This document shows, piece after piece, positions 1-5,843 of a stretch of DNA of 9,055 nt; the stretch's first letter is position 1, and each line of letters starts with the position of its first letter. Under the pieces are notes generated by a model. The model saw only the letters and a list, made by a program, of their open reading frames with translations. It did no database searches and was not told the origin of the DNA. A program made the position numbers and the translations under genes. Source of the DNA: an uncultured Oscillospiraceae bacterium (GTDB lineage Bacteria > Bacillota > Clostridia > Oscillospirales > Acutalibacteraceae); assembly GCA_900554525.1 (NCBI GenBank), contig USHL01000042.1:1-9055 (forward strand), written 5' to 3'.

Positions 1-880
1 TTTTGTAATACGGGAAAAAGAATTCCTCAAACATCTCCGCCGAAATCCCGACCGTTTCCTGAGAATCCATAAAGCCCCACACGTCGGTTGTTTTCAGCGG
101 CCTCTTTTCCGATTCGTCATAACCCGGCAGCCGTGTCGTTGCGCAATAGGTTCCCTGACCCAAGCGCTGAAAGCCTACGGTGGGCAGTATGAGCTGTTCG
201 CGTTCAAGATAATCGAAATACTCGATTACCTCGTCCGACAGTCTGTCCATTAGTTTTTTAAATAAATCGGGATAATCATATAACGAGTACAGCATGGTTT
301 CCATGCCCATCATATGCACTAATTTTTGTGTGGGGCAGATATAAAGCGCGTTGCCCTCAATTCGCGCCGGTAAAATGTCACCGAATAACTCATTGACGGT
401 CTGTACGGTTTTTTCTGCGGCCTGACGGTTACAGCCGAAGGTTGATTTTTCAATCTTATCATAATCGCTTTCAAGATCGTTGATGAGATGGATAAACTGA
501 TGTCCCAGACTTTTATTTCCCTTTCCGTCGGTTGCCTGCACAACGGGATCCTTCCAGTTGAAAATATTCATCCATACGCCGCTTGACACAGGGAAATAAT
601 CCGCTACAACCGTGTCGTCTTTAAAGTATTTATGATTATACATTCCCATAATCAGCTGCCATTCAAGCGAGCGGGCGTCATTCGATTCGCATTGCAGCAG
701 AGGCTCGACCAATTCCTGCGCAAAGGTGTCCAGCTCAATTGTAAACATCGGGCGGCTGCCCTTGCAGTCGTTGTGAAGATACCAGTCGTTCTTGAGACTG
801 ATCATTTCGGGTTCGTTTGCCATTTCCAGCCGTTGCTTTGCCAGCTCACGCAAACGGAGCTTATCTTTTTCTGAAATCAT
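1..880 (-). CDS. URO-D superfamily protein, probable corrinoid-linked methyltransferase (3' end beyond window)
   Basis: The reading frame is open from an ATG at 880 to the window edge, giving 293 codons with no stop, so the C-terminus is missing. The start has AAAGGAG about 10 nt upstream. The N-terminus (about residues 1-60) is charged and helical, with a segment reading WYLHNDCKGSRP at 33-44. Residues about 178-225 and 268-293 align by eye with the URO-D fold of the neighbouring complete gene: a CPTQKLVHMMGMETM stretch at 182-196 matches its GPFSLAGRLMDMTEI, and ISAEMFEEFFFPYYK at 279-293 matches its LSPELNAEFSIPYVK. By that alignment the zinc-ligand region lies just outside the window. The insertions make it longer than the 340-residue MtaA type. 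URO-D-family proteins in such loci act as methyltransferases with a corrinoid protein, and some act on the methyl donor; that role here is inferred. It is the last visible gene of a leftward operon, 60 bp after the preceding stop. It is not a likely haem-pathway HemE. Confidence 0.85.
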   Translation of the reverse strand, partial: MISEKDKLRLRELAKQRLEMANEPEMISLKNDWYLHNDCKGSRPMFTIELDTFAQELVEPLLQCESNDARSLEWQLIMGMYNHKYFKDDTVVADYFPVSSGVWMNIFNWKDPVVQATDGKGNKSLGHQFIHLINDLESDYDKIEKSTFGCNRQAAEKTVQTVNELFGDILPARIEGNALYICPTQKLVHMMGMETMLYSLYDYPDLFKKLMDRLSDEVIEYFDYLEREQLILPTVGFQRLGQGTYCATTRLPGYDESEKRPLKTTDVWGFMDSQETVGISAEMFEEFFFPYYK

Positions 881-897
881 TGTAATACCGCTCCTTT

Positions 898-906
898 TAT
901 AACAAA
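898..906. repeat. Intergenic TATAACAAA repeat, copy 1
   Basis: This 9-nt word recurs at 1985-1993 and 3718-3726, always in an intergenic gap of the methyltransferase locus. Here it sits just upstream of the Shine-Dalgarno site of the left-edge URO-D gene. On the minus strand it reads ATTTGTTATA. It could be a regulator half-site, an extended -10-like element, or chance in AT-rich DNA. Confidence 0.3.
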
Positions 907-940
907 TTGTATTTTTTATGCTTTAAATTTTCAGACGAAC

Positions 941-1951
941 TTATTTATCCGAATAATATTCTGCCGCAGCTTTGAAGAACGCGTTGATATTATCCCAGGA
1001 TGAAAGCGGAGGAATATCGCAGCCGGAAGAAAGCACAAAATTGCTGTAACCGCCGCATTTGTTTAAGAGCTGCTTTGTCGCCTCCGTTATTGATTCGGGT
1101 GTACCGTTGCGGAATTCACCGGCAGGATCTATATTACCCATAAAAATAACATTTTCGGGAATCAGTTCGGCAGCCTGTGCGAGCTCAACCGCATTGCCGA
1201 AATGGTATGCGTCTGCGCCGAGAGTCATAATATCACTCATAAGAGGTATTACGTTACCGCAGTTATGATAAATAAAGCCGAAATTATCATCGGATACTGC
1301 GTCGATAATTCTCTTTACATACGGAATTGAAAATTCCGCGTTAAGCTCGGGCGAGAGCAGACCGGCTGCGGGCTCCGCCATTACTACGCCGTTTGCACCG
1401 GCTTTTTTAAAAGCAATAATATAAGCTTCTGTAAACTGCGCCGCTTTTTCCAAAGTTGCGTGAACCGTTTCCGGTTCCACATAACAGTTGACCATAATTT
1501 CAGTCATATCCATCAGCCTTCCGGCAAGTGAAAACGGCCCTATAACTCCGGCGAAAACGGGACGGTCGGCTATCAGCCTCACCGCTTTTTCAATAGCCGA
1601 TATGTACAGTCCGGTTCGCCCGGCACCGACATCAGGCACCTTGAGGGACTGTGCGTCTGCCATGCTTTCGATCAGCCTGCCTGTGACCGCAGGAACCTCG
1701 TCCTCCGGGAAATTTACCGCCGCGCCGAACGCTTCCGCCTCGACCGAAAGATCCATCATGCTGACCGATGCGAGGCTGTCGCAGCGCTGAGCAACAGCCG
1801 CCATGCCTTTTGCCTGTAAATCAGCGTCGGAAATCAATTTACGCACCGTTATGTCCAAAAGCTGAACACAGGGAAAGGATAAAACAGGCATTGCCTTTTT
1901 ATGCGCATTGGTTTTCAGGCTTTCAAACCATTGCTTCATATTTATTTTCAT
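941..1951 (-). CDS. MtaA-like URO-D-family methylcobamide methyltransferase
   Basis: A complete 336-residue protein, the usual length for the MtaA/MtbA/CmuA branch of the uroporphyrinogen decarboxylase superfamily. The zinc-site pattern of methylcobamide:thiol methyltransferases is visible: His229 and Cys231 in YHNCG, and Cys311 in SSGCDIPP. Other family landmarks are DLSVEAEAFG at 67-76, IGPFSLAGRL at 137-146, and EPAAGLLSPE at 193-202. Family members move a methyl group between a corrinoid protein and a zinc-activated acceptor. In methanogens the acceptor is coenzyme M; in a Clostridia-type organism it is more likely tetrahydrofolate or another thiol, which the sequence does not settle. The start at 1951 is preferred over the in-frame ATG at 1939 because GAGG lies about 8 nt upstream of it. 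It is the middle gene of the leftward set, 83 bp after the activator gene and 60 bp before the next URO-D gene. The HxCG...C motif argues against HemE. Confidence 0.88.
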   Translation of the reverse strand: MKINMKQWFESLKTNAHKKAMPVLSFPCVQLLDITVRKLISDADLQAKGMAAVAQRCDSLASVSMMDLSVEAEAFGAAVNFPEDEVPAVTGRLIESMADAQSLKVPDVGAGRTGLYISAIEKAVRLIADRPVFAGVIGPFSLAGRLMDMTEIMVNCYVEPETVHATLEKAAQFTEAYIIAFKKAGANGVVMAEPAAGLLSPELNAEFSIPYVKRIIDAVSDDNFGFIYHNCGNVIPLMSDIMTLGADAYHFGNAVELAQAAELIPENVIFMGNIDPAGEFRNGTPESITEATKQLLNKCGGYSNFVLSSGCDIPPLSSWDNINAFFKAAAEYYSDK

Positions 1952-1980
1952 ATTTATCGCCTCGCTTCATAAAAGTATAT

Positions 1981-2010
1981 TCAGTATAACAAACAAATTT
2001 GGCTCAGTAT
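1981..2010. promoter_or_regulatory. Direct repeat TCAGTAT x2 with possible internal promoter
   Basis: TCAGTAT occurs at 1981-1987 and 2004-2010, spaced 23 bp start to start, about two helical turns, in the 83-bp gap before the MtaA-like gene. On the minus strand the repeat nearer the gene overlaps an extended -10-like TGTTATACT. No good -35 lies 17 bp upstream of it, which would fit activator-dependent transcription, for example by an AraC protein. This is a reading of pattern only. Confidence 0.3.
1985..1993. repeat. Intergenic TATAACAAA repeat, copy 2
   Basis: Second copy of the 9-nt word, shared with the araC promoter copy over ten bases (GTATAACAAA). It lies upstream of the MtaA-like gene and overlaps the TCAGTAT direct-repeat region. 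Confidence 0.3.
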
Positions 2011-2034
2011 TGTAATATTTTTTTATTTTTTGTA

Positions 2035-3507
2035 TTAAAACATCATATTGTCGCAGTACAGCTCCATAAATAAAGGGTCTGCGGAAAGCTCGGTACTTTC
2101 CGCTTCACGGGCTGTTTTCTCTGCCTGAATCCGGCAGCTGTCGCTCTGAAGAATCATTGCGGCCCCCGTTCCGGAGGCGTTTCCGATGACCTGTACACGC
2201 TCCGAAAGACCCGGCGGAACCATACCGATTGCCGCGCAGCTTTCATAATTCAAATAGCTGCCGAAGCCTCCGCAGAGATAAAAAGCTTCAATATCTTCTG
2301 CTTTTCTTCCTGATTTTCTGAGCAGGGTTTCAATTCCGGCGCGTATGGCTGCTTTGGCCAGCTGAACCCCGCGCACATCTTCACGGCGTATAAATATGCC
2401 GCTGCTGCCTATTTCGGTATCCTGCGCCGTAAAGCCCGTATTTTCCAGTGCGCCGCTTTGAAGCATGCAGGCGATCATGTCAATCAGTCCGGTACCGCAG
2501 ACGCCGAGCGGAGTCCTGCCGCCGACCGTTTCATATATATATTCTCCGTTTATGTATTGAACCTTGGAAATAGCTCCGTTTGCCGCAATCATTCCCTGAG
2601 ATATCCCCGCTCCTTCAAAGACCGGTCCGGCGGCGGCGGAACAGCACATAAGCCGTTTCCCGTCCCAAAAGGCTATTTCGCCGTTGGTTCCTATATCGAC
2701 CAGCAATGAACAGGATTTTTCCGTCATTGCGCTTGCCAACACCGCGCAGGTAATATCTGCGCCTACATAGGCTGAGATGCACGGCGGAATATATACTTTG
2801 CCTTTCCGTATTCCGAACAGGCTTGCCGGCCGGAACGGTGCGACTGCAATAGATGCGGGGTCAAGCCCGGTCAGCAGGTGCAGCATGATGGTATTTCCCG
2901 TAATAACAAGCTTTTCCGGCGGCTTTCCGAATTCGCCGATCATTTGCTTGAGCAGGCCGCAGATTTTTTCCTGAAGCTCCTTAAGCCCTCCGCTATTTGC
3001 GTATTCAATCCGTGATATAACGTCTCCGCCGAAGGCTGCCTGTGGGTTGGGATAACATAAGGAACGCTCCTGTATTCCGTCGGGGAAATGATAGAGATAC
3101 GCGGCTACCGTGGTTGTACCGATATCAACCGCTATTCCGTATCCTTCCTTCAGCGCTTCGGGAGCATCCTTTATGAATTCGGGCATTTTTCCGCGCGTGA
3201 CAGATTGTACAGAAAAATTACTGCAGGCTGTATCCAAATAAATGTGCGCTTCTCCCGTTACGGCCGCGTAGCAGGCAAGACGCTCGTTACTGTGCAGCAA
3301 ACCGATGCTTCTCAGCCGCTGCTCTTCCGCAGTGAGCGGCGAAAGGGAGCCCTCTGCCCTTACGGCGCATTTTCCGCATTTCCCGTTGCCTCCGCATGGC
3401 TTTGAAAGAAAAAATCCGTTTTTCTCCAAAATATCCGCTATTGTTTCTGTGTGTTCCGTACGGCAGCGGATATTATTGTCAGAAGTATGGATATATGCTT
3501 CAAGCAT
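2035..3507 (-). CDS. Corrinoid protein reductive activator, 2Fe-2S plus ASKHA ATPase (RACo/RamA-type, DUF4445)
   Basis: A 490-residue protein that should use ATP to drive reduction of an inactive Co(II) corrinoid protein back to Co(I). An N-terminal ferredoxin-like domain (about 1-85) has the 2Fe-2S ligand pattern Cys38-x5-Cys44-x2-Cys47 with Cys79 further on. The ATPase part follows: DIGTTT at 128-133, TGNTIMLHLL at 203-212, VDIGTNGE around 270-277, AAAGPVFEGAGI at 291-302, PLGVCGTGLID at 333-343, LCGGFGSYL at 411-419 and GNASGTGAAM at 442-451. These are phosphate- and nucleotide-binding loops of the RACo C-terminal family. It is shorter than the roughly 600-residue RACo proteins, with only about 35 residues linking the two parts. 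The frame stays open upstream to 3801, but that extension is AT-rich, unlike the family and overlaps the divergent araC start, so the ATG at 3507 is chosen. GGGAG lies 14 nt upstream, a long spacing. It is the first gene of the leftward operon, and its likely client is the corrinoid protein at 4937. Confidence 0.9.
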   Translation of the reverse strand: MLEAYIHTSDNNIRCRTEHTETIADILEKNGFFLSKPCGGNGKCGKCAVRAEGSLSPLTAEEQRLRSIGLLHSNERLACYAAVTGEAHIYLDTACSNFSVQSVTRGKMPEFIKDAPEALKEGYGIAVDIGTTTVAAYLYHFPDGIQERSLCYPNPQAAFGGDVISRIEYANSGGLKELQEKICGLLKQMIGEFGKPPEKLVITGNTIMLHLLTGLDPASIAVAPFRPASLFGIRKGKVYIPPCISAYVGADITCAVLASAMTEKSCSLLVDIGTNGEIAFWDGKRLMCCSAAAGPVFEGAGISQGMIAANGAISKVQYINGEYIYETVGGRTPLGVCGTGLIDMIACMLQSGALENTGFTAQDTEIGSSGIFIRREDVRGVQLAKAAIRAGIETLLRKSGRKAEDIEAFYLCGGFGSYLNYESCAAIGMVPPGLSERVQVIGNASGTGAAMILQSDSCRIQAEKTAREAESTELSADPLFMELYCDNMMF

Positions 3508-3561
3508 TTTTATATTTATGACTCCCTTCGCGAACGTCCTATATTGTATTTTATATACATA

Positions 3562-3590
3562 ATGATAGCAAACCGCATTATTATATTCAA
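3562..3590 (-). promoter_or_regulatory. Candidate promoter for the leftward activator/methyltransferase operon
   Basis: On the minus strand a -35-like TTGAAT (plus 3585-3590) and a -10-like TATCAT (plus 3562-3567) are separated by 17 bp. Transcription would begin near 3555, leaving a leader of about 50 nt before the activator ATG. That is too short for a cobalamin riboswitch. Confidence 0.45.
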
Positions 3591-3693
3591 CGTTATTTCC
3601 CAAAAAAAGATAATAATCCAAAAAATCAAAATATATTTCTATATTTTCTTTTAATAAACCTTTAAAATATAGCTGCCATATGTCGGAATCCTC

Positions 3694-3723
3694 TTGCAAC
3701 GGTAAATGTTTGTATGGTATAAC
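3694..3723 (+). promoter_or_regulatory. Candidate promoter for the araC-corrinoid protein operon
   Basis: TTGCAA (3694-3699) and TATAAC (3718-3723) are 18 bp apart. The -10 is preceded by TGG, giving the extended -10 form TGnTATAAC. The predicted start is near 3730, about 29 nt before the ATG, with AAAGGA at 3744-3749 as ribosome binding site. Confidence 0.5.
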
Positions 3724-3729
3724 AAATAT
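3706..3729. promoter_or_regulatory. Inverted repeat over the araC -10, possible operator
   Basis: ATGTTTGT (3706-3713) and ACAAATAT (3722-3729) are inverted copies with one mismatch and an 8-nt gap. They surround and cover the -10 of the araC promoter, a typical place for repression or autoregulation. The right arm contains most of copy 3 of the TATAACAAA word. Confidence 0.35.
3718..3726. repeat. Intergenic TATAACAAA repeat, copy 3
   Basis: Third copy of the word, in the divergent promoter region. It overlaps the -10 of the araC promoter, so it may be shared partly because both are AT-rich promoter DNA. Confidence 0.3.
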
Positions 3730-3758
3730 GTAAGGTTTAACTGAAAGGACTTCTGCAT

Positions 3759-4907
3759 ATGAAATATCAGTCGTTAATCCAAACGCAGGAGCATCTGGCA
3801 AATTTGTGCGGTGCGTCCTGTCTTACCTTTAATCACCGGGCAAAAGATTTTATCGGGGATAAAAGATGCTTTTGCAGGGAGTGCCGGAACAGGAGCAACT
3901 ACGGAAATATTCATCTTTACGGCTGCTATGAAGCTGAACGGTGGGGCGGAAAGTATATTTACTATTGTCCAATGGGCTTTATATTTGTTTCTGTTTCACT
4001 TTCCGAAGCTTTTACAGAGCATTCCGTTGTTGCCGGACCTATTCTGATGGGGGAGGCCGAGGATTTCCCGGAAACCTACGGGCTTCCGGTTTTTACACCG
4101 GGCAAAGTTACGGATTTACAGGAAATAATGCTTGGTTTGTTTAATCCTAAACAAACCGGACAGGATACATATGAGCACACTACTACGGAGGATTTCCTTA
4201 GAGAAATAGCCGCTTTTTCACATGACGGTTCAGAGTATACCTCAAAACAGTATGCTATACGTCTTGAACAGGAATTAAAAAAGGCCGTTATGGAAAAGGA
4301 CGCGCAAAATGCCAAAAAGATTATGAATCAGCTTCTCGGACATATTTTTTTTGATACGGGGAGCAATCTGAAAAGAATTAAAGCCCGGGTTCTCGAGCTG
4401 ATTGTCATACTTTCCCGCGCAGCCATAGAAGGCGGCGCCGATATTGACCGAATGTTCGCGCTCGATCTTGATAATGTTGAACTTGTAAGCCGTATGAAAA
4501 GCATTGAGCAGCTCAGCGTGTGGCTGGTAAACATAATGAACAAATATATAAGCTATGTTTTTGAGTTTGCCGATATAAAGCATGTCGACACGGTTTTTAA
4601 AACCACACGGTATATCCGTGAAAATTATGCGCAGAAGCTGTCGCTGGATACAATTGCCGGTCATGTTTATCTGAGCAAGTCTTATTTGAGCAAAACCTTT
4701 AAAGAAGAAACCGGAATGAGCATCACGGCATATATCAATCAGGTGAGGGTGGAAAAAAGCAAGCAGTATCTTGCCGACCGTGCTTACAGCCTGGCGGATA
4801 TTGCCAATGCGGTCGACTTTGACGACCAAAGCTATTATACAAAGGTATTCAAGGCAGTTACCGGAATTTCACCCGGGAAATACCGTGAAGCTCACGGAAA
4901 AATATAA
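3759..4907 (+). CDS. AraC-family transcriptional regulator with N-terminal PocR sensor domain
   Basis: A 382-residue regulator. The N-terminal part (about 5-150) resembles the PocR ligand-binding domain: cysteines at 17, 21, 37, 39, 42, 56 and 70, and the segment GCYEAERWGGKYIYYCPMG at 55-73 followed by a hydrophobic strand. PocR domains are known from the propanediol/B12 regulator PocR and are thought to sense small organic molecules. A helical middle (about 160-275) leads to a C-terminal AraC DNA-binding domain (about 280-382) with two helix-turn-helix units: LDTIAGHVYLSKSYLSKTFKEE, and a second ending in DDQSYYTKVFKAVTGISPGKYR. The start is supported by AAAGGA nine nt upstream. It is divergent from the activator operon and 29 bp before the corrinoid protein gene, so it probably controls both arms in response to the methyl donor. 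The clustered cysteines could bind a metal; this is unproven. Confidence 0.92.
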   Translation: MKYQSLIQTQEHLANLCGASCLTFNHRAKDFIGDKRCFCRECRNRSNYGNIHLYGCYEAERWGGKYIYYCPMGFIFVSVSLSEAFTEHSVVAGPILMGEAEDFPETYGLPVFTPGKVTDLQEIMLGLFNPKQTGQDTYEHTTTEDFLREIAAFSHDGSEYTSKQYAIRLEQELKKAVMEKDAQNAKKIMNQLLGHIFFDTGSNLKRIKARVLELIVILSRAAIEGGADIDRMFALDLDNVELVSRMKSIEQLSVWLVNIMNKYISYVFEFADIKHVDTVFKTTRYIRENYAQKLSLDTIAGHVYLSKSYLSKTFKEETGMSITAYINQVRVEKSKQYLADRAYSLADIANAVDFDDQSYYTKVFKAVTGISPGKYREAHGKI

Positions 4908-4936
4908 TTAAATTATTTCAAAGGAGAAGAATTAAA

Positions 4937-5572
4937 ATGAACATTACGGAAGAAATAAGTATGTTTCTTCAGCAGGGCCGTGCTCCTAAGGTAAAGGAGC
5001 TTGTCAGGCAGGCTCTGGAGGAGGGCGTATCTCCGAAAGAAATTCTTGAAGACGGACTTTTGGCAGGAATGAGCGTTATAGGCGAGAAATTCAAAAACAA
5101 CGAGGTGTTTGTGCCTGAAGTATTGATCGCCGCCAGAGCAATGAACGCCGGAACCGAGGTTCTCAAGCCCTGTCTTGCGGAATCCGGAGTGGAGAGTAAA
5201 GGCACCGTTGTTATCGGAACGGTAAAAGGCGATCTGCACGATATAGGAAAAAATCTTGTGAAAATGATGATGGAGGGAAAAGGGCTTAAAGTAATCGATC
5301 TCGGGGTTGATGTCAGCGCCGATACATTTGTGCAGCAGGCCATCGAGAACAACGCACGGATTATTTGCTGCTCCGCCCTTTTGACCACCACTATGAATGA
5401 GATGAAAAATGTGGTTGAGGCCGCAGAAACAGCGGGCATCAGAGAACAGGTAAAGATTATGGTAGGCGGCGCGCCTGTTACGCAGAGCTTCTGTGATTCA
5501 ATCGGCGCAGACTGCTATACCGTTGACGCGGCCTCGGCAGCAGATGCGGCGGTTAAGCTTTGTATGGAATAA
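4937..5572 (+). CDS. Corrinoid (B12-binding) methyl carrier protein, MtaC/MtbC-like
   Basis: A 211-residue cytoplasmic carrier that holds a corrinoid cofactor and shuttles a methyl group between two methyltransferases. The N-terminal helical cap domain (about 1-85) includes VSPKEILEDGLLAGMSVIGE at 31-50, the usual helical-bundle signature. The Rossmann-like B12 domain follows from about 90: GDLHDIGKN at 98-106 carries the DxHxxG motif, with His101 the expected lower cobalt ligand, then SALLTT at 146-151 and VGGAPV at 176-181, which contact the nucleotide tail. The length is normal for MtaC, MtbC and MttC. AAGGAG lies 10 nt upstream of the ATG. It follows the araC gene by 29 bp, so the two are probably cotranscribed. 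No substrate methyltransferase follows it, unlike in many mta or mtb operons, so its partners are probably the leftward URO-D genes, and its reactivator the RACo-like protein. Confidence 0.95.
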   Translation: MNITEEISMFLQQGRAPKVKELVRQALEEGVSPKEILEDGLLAGMSVIGEKFKNNEVFVPEVLIAARAMNAGTEVLKPCLAESGVESKGTVVIGTVKGDLHDIGKNLVKMMMEGKGLKVIDLGVDVSADTFVQQAIENNARIICCSALLTTTMNEMKNVVEAAETAGIREQVKIMVGGAPVTQSFCDSIGADCYTVDAASAADAAVKLCME

Positions 5573-5737
5573 ATGTACCTGAGGAGTAATTTTAAAAGGA
5601 ACGATTCTGATTTGTTCAAAAGAAGGCTTGAATGAAAATTATATATTTTCCCCGGCGGGACAATCTGACATTGCGGGACTTTTGCGAACCTGCAATACGG
5701 TATTGGGGGGAAATATGAAAAATTTCAAGATAAATAT
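5573..5737 (+). other. Untranslated tail with two overlapping small open frames
   Basis: Between the corrinoid gene stop and the terminator lies a 28-codon frame from ATG 5632 to TGA 5718, preceded by AGAAGG at a 5-nt gap. Its stop overlaps a following ATG at 5715 that has a G-rich stretch in front of it, but that second frame runs straight through the terminator hairpin. No family is recognised. It could be a decayed gene remnant or chance; no function is assigned. Confidence 0.2.
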
Positions 5738-5769
5738 AAAGAGTGAACACGGAAGTGTTCACTCTTTTT
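5738..5769 (+). terminator. Strong intrinsic terminator between convergent operons
   Basis: A perfect 13-bp stem (AAAGAGTGAACAC, 5738-5750, pairing with 5755-5767) closes a GGAA loop, and the 3' arm runs into TTTTT at 5765-5769. This ends transcription from the corrinoid protein gene. On the minus strand the hairpin is followed by TTTATATTTA, a weaker U tract, so it may also stop uxaB-uxaA transcripts arriving from the right. Confidence 0.9.
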
Positions 5770-5843
5770 CAATGCAGTGTGACTGCCTGAAACATTTTCA
5801 GCACCGGTTAATGTGTAAAATTTCTGCTGAACGCCGGAGGCTG

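Noticed and set aside
941..1951. Annotation as HemE uroporphyrinogen decarboxylase
   Set aside because: The His229-x-Cys231...Cys311 ligand set and the operon with a corrinoid protein and activator fit a methylcobamide methyltransferase, not haem synthesis.
3508..3758. Cobalamin riboswitch in the divergent region
   Set aside because: Both predicted leaders are only about 30-50 nt, far shorter than a B12 aptamer, and no B12-box-like sequence was recognised.
3508..3801. 98-residue upstream extension of the activator reading frame
   Set aside because: It is AT-rich and low-complexity, does not resemble the family N-terminus, overlaps the araC start by 43 bp and would cover both divergent promoters. 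The ferredoxin-like domain begins naturally after the ATG at 3507.
4275..4829. 184-codon open frame antisense to araC
   Set aside because: It lies wholly opposite a well-supported regulator gene, has no recognisable domain and no convincing ribosome binding site.
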